9,128 nt of DNA from Bacteroidota bacterium (GTDB lineage Bacteria > Bacteroidota > Bacteroidia > Chitinophagales > Chitinophagaceae): NCBI GenBank assembly GCA_023426425.1, contig JAFAAT010000117.1, positions 1 to 9,128 of the forward strand, in the 5' to 3' direction. The notes under the pieces were generated by a model that saw only the letters and a list, made by a program, of their open reading frames with translations, ran no database searches and was not told where the DNA came from. Shown here in pieces: positions 1 through 6,188 of the stretch. How positions within the stretch are numbered: the first letter of the stretch is position 1; every line of letters begins with the position of its first letter. Made by a program: the position numbers and the translations under genes.

Positions 1-803
1 TCTCCACACTCGCCAGCACATTGAGGATACCTGTGCAGCGCATGATCAAGTACTGCTCAGACGCCTATTATTTCAACCGCCTGGTAGGGGTTCTGAGGTT
101 GGCGGCTGATGCCGATTACAAGGTAAAGCTTGGATCGAGGACTGCTACCCGCGGCAATCCTGTGCTGCTGGAAGGATTTGAGTTTAATTCCAAGAGACAT
201 TTGTCGGAGGCGCTGAATGCTGAATACCTGGTTCAGTACGATCCGAAGACCCGGATGGCCAGGGTGGATGTCAGTTCGTTTGTGCCGCGCCGGGATGTGA
301 AGGGTCCTTCGGGTGCTAAGTTTTGCCAGATCATTGCGGTAGCGGCTGGGGTGAGTCATGAAAATAGTGTGCACACGATGGAAGTCTCGGATCTGATTCG
401 GCTGGATGAGCAGCCTACGGGCCCTATTAACTTAGAAATAGAGACCCGGGGAGCGGATGAGGAAATGGTTGCGATTTACCTTGGAGTGGTGTTCTATGAG
501 GAGTACAAGGGAGTGCCATTAATTCTGCGTGATGGGGCGTTGTCGATAGTTCGGGTTGAGAAGCAGAAGCCAATGCCGCCGGAGGCGCCATTGGGCAGGT
601 TTCATGATGAGGATCTTGAAGTAGAGGGGATGACGCAGGAGTCTATTGAAGACCAGGTGAAGCAAAAGCTTCGGTGGAAATACCCTGTGCTGATTTTCAC
701 CGGGGAGAAGAATCATAAGCCTGCTGGAGAGATTTCGGGTCAGGTTAAGGCGATGCGGCAGGAGTTCTGGCGACGGCAGCTTACGAGGTATTTGAAGGGG
801 TGA
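1..803 (+). CDS. Hypothetical protein, probably 5'-truncated by the window edge
   Basis: I do not recognise a named function. The frame is open from the first complete codon (base 3) to a TGA at 801-803, so the gene probably begins left of the window. Internal candidates are a TTG at 21 and an ATG at 42, but neither has a ribosome binding site or promoter box. The 260 residues counted from the TTG have no signal peptide, membrane segment or cysteine-rich motif. They look soluble and strand-rich, with a motif LLEGFEFN near residue 50 and a basic C-terminus. A preceding stretch of the form SD..YFNRL, followed by a GFEFN-type motif, reminds me of an uncharacterised Bacteroidota-restricted family whose members carry a further basic N-terminal part; that match is from memory and weak. 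It is the only plus-strand gene and converges on rnhB 75 bases away. It is likely a real gene, because the frame is long and the composition ordinary. Confidence 0.7.
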   Translation, partial: STLASTLRIPVQRMIKYCSDAYYFNRLVGVLRLAADADYKVKLGSRTATRGNPVLLEGFEFNSKRHLSEALNAEYLVQYDPKTRMARVDVSSFVPRRDVKGPSGAKFCQIIAVAAGVSHENSVHTMEVSDLIRLDEQPTGPINLEIETRGADEEMVAIYLGVVFYEEYKGVPLILRDGALSIVRVEKQKPMPPEAPLGRFHDEDLEVEGMTQESIEDQVKQKLRWKYPVLIFTGEKNHKPAGEISGQVKAMRQEFWRRQLTRYLKG

Positions 804-817
804 GAGTGGGTGAAGGA

Positions 818-862
818 CCCGAAAGTTACATTTCAGAGTACTATTAGAGTCTGACTTTCGGG
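818..862. terminator. Hairpin between convergent genes, possible weak bidirectional terminator
   Basis: The arms CCCGAAAGT (818-826) and ACTTTCGGG (854-862) form a perfect 9-bp stem around a 27-base loop. Inside the loop, CAGA and TCTG could extend the stem past a bulge. It lies in the 75-base gap between two convergent genes, where a shared terminator is expected. No T-run follows on either strand, so intrinsic termination is doubtful. Confidence 0.3.
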
Positions 863-878
863 GTGGCAACCTTTGGGG

Positions 879-1487
879 TCAATCTGAAACCAATTCTGAT
901 TCATCGAAGACAGTGAGGTCTACTTTGAAAGTCATGCGGTGGTAGGGCGAGAAGCCATGTTCGTGGATCTGGCGGCGGTGGTGGGGAGTGCCGTAGCCTT
1001 TATTTTGCTTCCAGTTGTAGTGAGGGAATGACTCATGCAGTTCGGTCATGTAGTCATCGCGATAGGTTTTTGCTAGGATACTTGCGGCGGCGATAGAGGC
1101 GTAGGTAGCATCGCCCTGGATGACGCACTGGTGGAGAATGCCGAAATAGGGCGCGAACCTGTTTCCGTCAATAAGCAACAACTCAGGCCGGATAGAAAGC
1201 TGGTCGATGGCGAGGTGCATGGCTTTGAATGAAGCCTGAAGGATGTTGATGCGGTCGATTTCATCGTGGTCGACTTTGGCGACGGCCCAGGCGAGTGCTT
1301 TTTTCTCTATAATAGGGCGAAGGAGGTAGCGTTCTTCTTCTGTGAGCTGCTTGGAATCATTCAAGAGTGGGTGGCGGAACCTGGGAGGAAGAATTACTGC
1401 AGCTGCAAAGACGGGGCCTGCGAGACAACCGCGTCCGGCTTCATCACAGCCTGCTTCTACTAATCCTTTTTTGAAAAATGCCTTCAC
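879..1487 (-). CDS. rnhB: Ribonuclease HII
   Basis: This enzyme cleaves the RNA strand of RNA-DNA hybrids and nicks 5' of single ribonucleotides misincorporated in DNA, starting ribonucleotide excision repair in the cytoplasm. The 202-residue length is normal for the family. The signature DEAGRG spans residues 15-20, giving catalytic D15 and E16 and the GRG motif that recognises the ribonucleotide 2'-OH. The other two metal ligands are D107 (in LLIDGNRF) and D126 (in QGDATYASIAAASILAK). The conserved tyrosine of KGYGTPHHR is present. The start is a GTG: it places the DEAGRG motif at the usual distance from the N-terminus, no in-frame ATG lies nearby, and a TATCTTTG promoter box ends 16 bases upstream. 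The gene is monocistronic as seen here and has no clear T-rich terminator. All catalytic residues are intact. Confidence 0.97.
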   Translation of the reverse strand: MKAFFKKGLVEAGCDEAGRGCLAGPVFAAAVILPPRFRHPLLNDSKQLTEEERYLLRPIIEKKALAWAVAKVDHDEIDRINILQASFKAMHLAIDQLSIRPELLLIDGNRFAPYFGILHQCVIQGDATYASIAAASILAKTYRDDYMTELHESFPHYNWKQNKGYGTPHHRRQIHEHGFSPYHRMTFKVDLTVFDESELVSD

Positions 1488-1503
1488 GCCTGGTTGCTTG
1501 ACG

Positions 1504-1511
1504 CAAAGATA
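1504..1511 (-). promoter_or_regulatory. Bacteroidetes-type -7 promoter box of rnhB (TATCTTTG)
   Basis: Read on the minus strand this is TATCTTTG, an exact match to the TAnnTTTG -7 consensus of Bacteroidetes housekeeping promoters. It ends 16 bases before the rnhB GTG, which implies a leader of about ten bases. No clear TTG -33 element is visible 19-21 bases further upstream. Confidence 0.6.
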
Positions 1512-1579
1512 GAAGGCGAGGTTTAGTATCTGGGGAAGAGAAGAAGGTATTTTTCCACAGGGCGTGAAAGGTGGGTGGG

Positions 1580-1614
1580 AAAAAGGGGCGGGAGGGACGG
1601 ACCTCCCCCGCCCC
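1580..1614 (-). terminator. GC-rich hairpin with T5 tail, second terminator-like element
   Basis: On the minus strand a GC-rich arm (1614-1602) pairs with 1595-1585, with a two-base bulge and a six-base loop, and runs into five Ts (1584-1580). It therefore has the form of an intrinsic terminator for minus-strand transcription. It lies about 65 bases beyond the main terminator of the sigma-factor operon, with no convincing gene between. It may be a back-up terminator or the 3' end of an unannotated small RNA. Confidence 0.45.
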
Positions 1615-1678
1615 CTAAGCGGGTTCGGGCAGGCGGCCTACGGCCAGTTGACCAGCGCGAGCATGAAGGACGGGATTG

Positions 1679-1711
1679 AAAAAAGGTTGCTCCTGCGGGG
1701 AGGAGCAACCT
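1679..1711 (-). terminator. Intrinsic terminator of the sigma-factor/outer-membrane protein operon
   Basis: The arms AGGTTGCTCCT (1684-1694) and AGGAGCAACCT (1701-1711) form a perfect 11-bp stem with a six-base loop. On the minus strand the stem runs directly into a run of six Ts (complement of 1684-1679; the first pairs with the stem base). It begins 27 bases after the stop codon of the beta-barrel gene, as expected for a strong rho-independent terminator. Confidence 0.88.
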
Positions 1712-1737
1712 ATCCTTCATTTGGTTGGTCAGGATAA

Positions 1738-2565
1738 TCAGATGCCGAGGAATCGAACACCGATGCAGTAGGGATATTGATCCATGATGTCTTTGTGAAG
1801 GGGTGTCACCTGATAGCTTGCATAGAGGCGGAAGTAACCGTCCACTCCGAATTCGGCTGTAATACAGCTATTGAAATTGTTGAAATTGAACTGGTCGTGG
1901 TTCTTCTGTTTTCCGCGTTCGTCGGAGACCTGCTTTGTCCAGGAGGCAATACGGTAGCCACCAGTGATGCCGACTCCATAGACCAGCCAGGCGTCTTTGG
2001 CAAGCTTGGTTTTGAAGTTGAGCATCAGGGGTACGGAAAGGAAGGTGAAGCCCAGCTTGTTTTTTTCGAAGCCTATGGTGTCCATCACCACTTCAGGAAC
2101 GGTTTCGTTGATGTAGGTGGTGCTTTTAGTGAAACGGAAATTATACATCTGTAGGCCCACACCTGCAGCGATGTATATTCGTTGCCTTTTGGCATTGAGC
2201 AGGCGATAGCTTGCCAGGACAGGGTACACGTTGACGTTGATGGATTTGCCTGCGCGCATGCTGAACAGGTTTTCGTTCTGTAGCTCGGGGCTGACATTCA
2301 GGTATTGCTGGACAGCAGGATCATTGTAGTTGGTTTTATCACTGAGGTAGTTGATGCCGAGATCGAGCATGCCAACGTGGATATCAAAGGCTTTGTCCTC
2401 CTCTTTCTCCTTCTTTTCAGCGTCTTTGTTGATGGATATGTGCACCCCACCCGAGCCAATGGAGATACTGTTTCTCTTCTTTGTGCTGGTGTCGGTATCA
2501 TTTTCCTGAGCAAAAGCTCCTGTGGTCGTTGCCATGAGGCAAACGAATAAGAATATATGTTTCAT
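1738..2565 (-). CDS. Outer-membrane beta-barrel protein, third gene of ECF sigma locus
   Basis: Predicted outer-membrane protein of 275 residues, function unknown. A classical signal peptide spans residues 1-19, with cleavage likely at AFA|Q. A short segment with two IG/VHI-type strands (33-46) and a very charged Lys/Glu linker (47-59) follow. After residue 60 come alternating hydrophobic strands and turns typical of small Bacteroidota barrels (roughly 60-75, 97-123, 128-147, 172-184, 192-207, 227-255 and 265-275), ending in a hydrophobic strand (GVRFLGI). The pattern resembles the OMP_b-brl/PorT-like class, but that is judged by eye. It starts 10 bases after the anti-sigma-like gene and ends at a strong terminator, so it is probably co-transcribed with the sigma factor. 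It may be the envelope-facing partner or main target of that regulator. The barrel call is fairly safe; any specific role is inference. Confidence 0.82.
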   Translation of the reverse strand: MKHIFLFVCLMATTTGAFAQENDTDTSTKKRNSISIGSGGVHISINKDAEKKEKEEDKAFDIHVGMLDLGINYLSDKTNYNDPAVQQYLNVSPELQNENLFSMRAGKSINVNVYPVLASYRLLNAKRQRIYIAAGVGLQMYNFRFTKSTTYINETVPEVVMDTIGFEKNKLGFTFLSVPLMLNFKTKLAKDAWLVYGVGITGGYRIASWTKQVSDERGKQKNHDQFNFNNFNSCITAEFGVDGYFRLYASYQVTPLHKDIMDQYPYCIGVRFLGI

Positions 2566-2575
2566 ATGGTCTGTA

Positions 2576-3361
2576 TTAGAAATTTAGAATTAGTTCTTTG
2601 TTCCCGAATCTTACCGCCAGTGTGGCTTCTTTGAAAGACTCCCTGATATCTTTTGCCTGCTCAACCTTGTTGTTTAAGCTATTTGATAATTGTTTTAATG
2701 CTACTCTTTTTTCTTCCTTCACCAGCAACCAGGGCAGTGGCTCTTTGCGTTCTGGCTCCTTGTAAGCAATGAGCTCATGTGAGGCCAGATCTTCGAGAGG
2801 TAGTGGAGCTACCAGATCTGCAACGGGCACTACCTCAAGAGAGCGGACTTGTGGATCCAGGCGTGCGATGTACTCCGGGTTCCTTTCTTCCAGAGGCTGC
2901 TCCTGCAGGCGTGGCTGATGCCTCGGTTTATCTGGCACAGGCTCGGTAGTGACAGGGACGACGGCGGTGGACTTCACCACCTGAGGCTCTGTATGAGTTG
3001 TCTGAGGCGTTTGAGGGGCTTGCACCGCCACTGAAGGCTGCTGAAGCTGACGAACAGGCGCATTGCGCAGCAGGAGGGCAGAGACAAACAAGACCAGCAA
3101 AAAGCCAGCTGCCGCAGCATACACACGCCATTGCCTGAAGCTTATGACCCGTGGCTCCTTTGTGGGTTTAAGGAGGGAGTCTTTCCCGTTGAAGACAATA
3201 GTATTGTCTGGGATCAGACGCACCTCCTGGAAGGAGTTCAGTTCTTCGGCCAGCCCGGGATGTTGGCGGATGAACTCAAACAAGGCTATTTCCTCTGCTT
3301 CAGTCAGCTCGCCATCGACCTGCATCAACATGTATTCCTCATAATTCTCCCAGTTCACCAT
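2576..3361 (-). CDS. Single-pass inner-membrane protein, putative anti-sigma factor
   Basis: A 261-residue protein encoded 12 bases after the ECF sigma gene. Residues 1-50 form an acidic, helical cytoplasmic region (EEYMLMQVDGELTEAEE...) resembling the short N-terminal domains of Bacteroidota anti-sigma proteins. One transmembrane helix spans about 79-98. A long Pro/Gln/Thr-rich periplasmic linker (about 102-165) follows, then a mixed charged C-terminal domain with a helical stretch (215-245) and a final strand (AVRFGNKELILNF). The protein has no cysteine at all, so it cannot carry the HxxxCxxC zinc site of classical ZAS anti-sigma factors. Gene order, single-pass topology and N-terminal pattern support an anti-sigma role: holding the sigma factor at the membrane and releasing it on a periplasmic cue. 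That role is inferred, and a structural envelope role is possible. Confidence 0.78.
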   Translation of the reverse strand: MVNWENYEEYMLMQVDGELTEAEEIALFEFIRQHPGLAEELNSFQEVRLIPDNTIVFNGKDSLLKPTKEPRVISFRQWRVYAAAAGFLLVLFVSALLLRNAPVRQLQQPSVAVQAPQTPQTTHTEPQVVKSTAVVPVTTEPVPDKPRHQPRLQEQPLEERNPEYIARLDPQVRSLEVVPVADLVAPLPLEDLASHELIAYKEPERKEPLPWLLVKEEKRVALKQLSNSLNNKVEQAKDIRESFKEATLAVRFGNKELILNF

Positions 3362-3373
3362 AGCTTTTGCTTT

Positions 3374-3856
3374 TTAGATTATATTTTCAACACTCACGAG
3401 ATATTGTTTCAAACTTTTCCTGGCTCGATGCAGGTAGACCTTTACCTGTGTTTCCGAGAGCCCGGTGATCTGGGCTATCTCTTCGTACCGGTAACCTTCA
3501 TAGTCCTTCAGAAGTACCAGTGCCCTGGGTTGCTCCTCTAATTGCGCGAGGGCGCGGTCGAGGACGGCTTTCAGGTCAGGGTTGGAAGGGTTGATGCTGC
3601 CTGTGTGCCTGAGCTCTTCCTGGTACTCGATCCTCCCTTTCTTGCGAAAGATGTCGATCGACTGGTTGTAGGCTACCTGGAAAAGGAAGGCCTTTCCTTT
3701 TTCCCTGGGGACAGATTCTTTTTTCTGCCAAAGAACTTCAAAACTACCCTGGACAATGTCCCGGGCATCTTCCTCGTTGCCCGTTGTTTTGCAGGCAAAG
3801 CGGAAGAGTGCATCGGCCCATTCATGTACACATGCATTGTAGCTCGTGGCGTCCAT
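3374..3856 (-). CDS. RNA polymerase sigma factor, ECF (sigma-70) family
   Basis: A 160-residue group 4 (ECF) sigma factor that would direct RNA polymerase to a small set of promoters. Region 2 covers about residues 8-75, with the core-binding segment EEDARDIVQGSFEVLW (28-43) and the -10 recognition helix near NQSIDIFRKKGR (64-75). A variable linker follows. Region 4 covers about 97-152, with the helix-turn-helix in YEEIAQITGLSETQVKVYLHRARKSLK (124-150) that reads the -35 element. There is no C-terminal extension, so regulation probably depends on the protein encoded 12 bases downstream. The ATG at 3856 gives the standard ECF N-terminus. Upstream, a GTAAC-N16-CGATA element ends 9 bases before the ATG and fits autoregulation. 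The ECF subgroup and stimulus are unknown. Confidence 0.93.
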   Translation of the reverse strand: MDATSYNACVHEWADALFRFACKTTGNEEDARDIVQGSFEVLWQKKESVPREKGKAFLFQVAYNQSIDIFRKKGRIEYQEELRHTGSINPSNPDLKAVLDRALAQLEEQPRALVLLKDYEGYRYEEIAQITGLSETQVKVYLHRARKSLKQYLVSVENII

Positions 3857-3865
3857 TCAGTAGTA

Positions 3866-3891
3866 TATCGGGGTCCGGGATGAAAGGTTAC
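3866..3891 (-). promoter_or_regulatory. Candidate ECF-type promoter (GTAAC-N16-CGATA) upstream of the sigma gene
   Basis: On the minus strand a TGTAACC block (3892-3886) contains GTAAC at 3891-3887, followed after exactly 16 bases by CGATA (3870-3866). GTAAC-like -35 blocks with 16-17 base spacers are typical of ECF promoters, and ECF genes often control themselves. The -10-like box ends 9 bases before the ATG, implying a very short leader. The 57-base gap from ligA holds no clear ligA terminator, so read-through from ligA could also supply transcript. Confidence 0.45.
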
Positions 3892-3913
3892 AGTGTTCTT
3901 AGATTTTTTTTAA

Positions 3914-6016
3914 TCAGGCCGGGGTGTTGATCATTCTGAGGAATTCATCTTCGTTTAGAATGGTTACGGTGCCGAGCTTTTTTGCTTTTTCGAGTTTGGA
4001 GCCGGCGTCGGTGCCGACAATCAGATAATTGAGCTTGCTACTGACCCCGGAGACGATGGTGCCGCCCTGTTCTTCGACCTGGGCTTCGGCATCGCTGCGC
4101 TTGAACTGGCTGAGCGTGCCGGTGAAGAGGAAAGTTTTTCCGGAAAGGCTGCCACCGGATTGCTTTTGCGAGTGGTGGTGGTTGACCAGGTTGACCCCAT
4201 GCTGTTCGAGCAGGTCGATCACGTGCCGGTTTTCGGGAGTGTGGAAGAAGTGGGCGACTGAGGCTGCGACCTTAGGACCGACATCTTCCAGGGAGACCAG
4301 TTTTTCTTCGTTCCAGTCGTAGAGGTCTTTGATGTGATCGATGGCGTTGGCGAGCGTTTTGGCCATGGTTTCTCCGACGTGGCGGATGCCGAGGCCGAAG
4401 ATTACGCGGTTGAGAGGCTGCTTTTTAGAGTTTTCAATGGCGGCCTGAAGATTGGTGATGGACTTCGCTCCAAAACCTTCGAGGCCTTTGATCTTTTCCC
4501 AGTCGATGGAGTAGATGCCGGCGATGTCGGAGAGGAGGCCGAGCTCAAAGAACTTTCTGACGTTGGAGTCGCCCATGCCGCGGATGTCCATGGCGTCTTT
4601 GCTGCAGAAGTGGATGATACGCTCGACGACCTGGGCGGGGCAAGAGACGTTGATGCAGCGCCAGACTGCCTCGTCCTGGGGGCGCTCGAGGGGCTGCTCG
4701 CAGACGGGGCAATGGGAGGGGAATCTGATCTCCTGTTCGGTGCCATCCCTGAGGTCGGAGAGTGGCTTGACGATGTAGGGTATTACGTCGCCGGCTCTCT
4801 CTACGAGGACAGTGTCGCCTATGCGGACATCCTTTTCGCGAACGACATCTTCGTTGAAGAGAGAGATGGAGGTGACGGTGACCCCTCCGATGGGTACGGG
4901 ATCGATTTTGGCGACCGGAGTGATGGTGCCTGTGCGGCCGACCTGGAACTCTACTTTTCTGAGTTTGCTGGTAGCCTGGCGGGCTTTGAACTTATAGGCC
5001 ACGGCCCAGCGGGGGTGGTGGGCGGTCATTCCCATTCGGTCCTGCTGGTCGAAGTGGTTGACTTTTATCACGAGGCCATCGACTTCGTAGGGGAGGTCGT
5101 CTCTGCGCTGTTCGAAGTCTTCGCAGAAAGCGATTACCTCGTCGATGTTTTTGAAGCGCTTCATTTCCTTTACAGGCGTGGGAAAGCCCAGCTGGTAGAG
5201 CCAGTTGAGGGCATCGTAGTGCGAATGAAGCTGTTCGGGTATGGGTGAACCCGGGGCCAGGGTGTAGTCGCTGATATGGTAGACGATGGCGGAGAGCTTA
5301 CGCTTGCGGACCTCGGAGGGATCGAGGATGCGGAGTGTGCCGGAGGCTGCGTTGCGTGGGTTGGCGAGTAGGGAGAGGCCGTCTTTGGCGCGCTGCTGGT
5401 TGTAGGCGGCAAAGACATCCTTGTGGATGACGACCTCGCCGCGGATTTCGATCTGCTGGATGCCATAGTTCGTGAAGCTGGCCGAGATGGGGAGTGAGCG
5501 GATCTGGCGGATGTTTGTGGTGATCTCTTCGCCCATGACACCATCGCCGCGGGTGGCTCCACGAACAAGGTGGCCATTTTCGTAGATGAGGGAGACGCTG
5601 GCGCCGTCGTATTTGGGTTCAGCGCAGTACTCGATCTGGTCTGTGCCTGCGAACTCCCTGCAGCGGCGATCCCAATCGCGCAGATCATCTGCGTTGTAGG
5701 TGTTGTCCAGGCTGAGCATAGGAACCAGGTGGGCGACCGGGGGGAATTTTTCGCTAAGGCCGAAGGCTACGCGCTGCGTGGGCGAGTCGGCTGTGACATG
5801 CTCGGGGTACTGGTCTTCGAGGTCTTTTAGTTTTTTGAAGAGGGCGTCATATTCTGCGTCGGAGAAGACGGGGTCGGACTGGACGTAGTATTTCCAATCG
5901 GCGTAGTTGATGGACTCCCGGAGTTCGCGGATAACCTGTTCTGTATTGGCGTCGCCTCCGGAGAGTAGATTTTTTGCCTGCTGGTAGAGGCGTTTTTCAT
6001 CCTGGGTGGTGTACAT
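3914..6016 (-). CDS. ligA: NAD-dependent DNA ligase LigA
   Basis: This enzyme seals nicks in duplex DNA using NAD+, joining Okazaki fragments and finishing repair. From the ATG at 6016 it has 700 residues, normal for LigA. An Ia domain near residues 1-65 binds NMN. The adenylation domain follows, with the active-site motif PKYDG (AMP-accepting lysine K135). An OB fold lies near 310-395. A four-cysteine zinc finger uses C436, C439, C454 and C459. Helix-hairpin-helix repeats cover about 475-590, and a C-terminal BRCT domain runs from about 624 to 700 (GKTFLFTGTLSQFKRSDAE). The frame is open to a GTG at 6049, which would add 11 residues, but the TATCTTTG promoter box lies inside that extension, so the ATG is preferred. 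No terminator is visible before the sigma-factor gene. All key residues are present. Confidence 0.97.
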   Translation of the reverse strand: MYTTQDEKRLYQQAKNLLSGGDANTEQVIRELRESINYADWKYYVQSDPVFSDAEYDALFKKLKDLEDQYPEHVTADSPTQRVAFGLSEKFPPVAHLVPMLSLDNTYNADDLRDWDRRCREFAGTDQIEYCAEPKYDGASVSLIYENGHLVRGATRGDGVMGEEITTNIRQIRSLPISASFTNYGIQQIEIRGEVVIHKDVFAAYNQQRAKDGLSLLANPRNAASGTLRILDPSEVRKRKLSAIVYHISDYTLAPGSPIPEQLHSHYDALNWLYQLGFPTPVKEMKRFKNIDEVIAFCEDFEQRRDDLPYEVDGLVIKVNHFDQQDRMGMTAHHPRWAVAYKFKARQATSKLRKVEFQVGRTGTITPVAKIDPVPIGGVTVTSISLFNEDVVREKDVRIGDTVLVERAGDVIPYIVKPLSDLRDGTEQEIRFPSHCPVCEQPLERPQDEAVWRCINVSCPAQVVERIIHFCSKDAMDIRGMGDSNVRKFFELGLLSDIAGIYSIDWEKIKGLEGFGAKSITNLQAAIENSKKQPLNRVIFGLGIRHVGETMAKTLANAIDHIKDLYDWNEEKLVSLEDVGPKVAASVAHFFHTPENRHVIDLLEQHGVNLVNHHHSQKQSGGSLSGKTFLFTGTLSQFKRSDAEAQVEEQGGTIVSGVSSKLNYLIVGTDAGSKLEKAKKLGTVTILNEDEFLRMINTPA

Positions 6017-6024
6017 AGCAGGAT

Positions 6025-6032
6025 CAAAGATA
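6025..6032 (-). promoter_or_regulatory. Bacteroidetes-type -7 promoter box of ligA (TATCTTTG)
   Basis: The minus strand reads TATCTTTG, an exact TAnnTTTG match identical to the rnhB box. Only eight bases separate it from the ligA ATG at 6016, so the transcript would be leaderless or nearly so. This argues against the upstream GTG start. There is no obvious TTG -33 element; the 11-bp repeats occupy that region. Confidence 0.6.
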
Positions 6033-6037
6033 GGAGG

Positions 6038-6092
6038 CCTTTCGCACACCTTTTACAGGCCTTTTACGCGCCTTTTACGCGCCTATTACGAC
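6038..6092. repeat. Five 11-bp tandem direct repeats upstream of ligA
   Basis: Five head-to-tail 11-bp units run CCTTTCGCACA, CCTTTTACAGG, CCTTTTACGCG, CCTTTTACGCG, CCTATTACGAC. The two middle units are identical and the outer ones diverge. On the minus strand (the direction of ligA) each central unit carries a GTAAAAGG core. The array begins five bases upstream of the ligA -7 box and spans its -33 and upstream positions. The 11-base period is close to one DNA helical turn, so the cores would lie on one face. It may be an operator or an UP-like element, or simply replication slippage. Confidence 0.7.
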
Positions 6093-6139
6093 TCAGAGGC
6101 AGGAGCGGCGAAAAGGAGTGTTGGAAAGTTGATTTAATT

Positions 6140-6171
6140 AAAAAGGGCTGGCGTTGCGTACACCAGCCCTT
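6140..6171 (-). terminator. Intrinsic terminator of the PKD/T9SS protein gene
   Basis: The arms AAGGGCTGG (6143-6151) and CCAGCCCTT (6163-6171) form a 9-bp stem around an 11-base loop. On the minus strand the stem runs into five Ts (complement of 6144-6140, partly within the stem base) followed by an AT-rich stretch. It lies about 18 bases after the stop codon of the 815-residue gene and separates it from ligA. Confidence 0.85.
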
Positions 6172-6188
6172 CAAAGAAAGATATAGTA

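Noticed and set aside
821..830. A second GTAAC block on the minus strand, after rnhB
   Set aside because: No CGATA-like box at 16-17 bases and no minus-strand gene start nearby. It lies in the convergent hairpin and is probably chance.
1523..1720. 65-codon minus-strand open frame between rnhB and the barrel gene
   Set aside because: It runs through two terminator hairpins, and the product is a low-complexity Arg/Pro/Gly string dictated by the GC-rich stretch.
4334..5248. 304-codon open frame on the plus strand
   Set aside because: Exactly antisense to ligA, whose motifs are unmistakable. The product is rich in Val/Asp/Gly/Glu as expected from reading opposite a GC-rich gene, with no recognisable domain.
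6017..6049. 11-residue N-terminal extension of LigA from a GTG at 6049
   Set aside because: The extension contains the TATCTTTG promoter box and part of the repeat array, and typical LigA proteins start near the ATG at 6016.
6038..6092. Possible CRISPR array
   Set aside because: The repeats are contiguous 11-bp units without spacers, and there are no cas genes.
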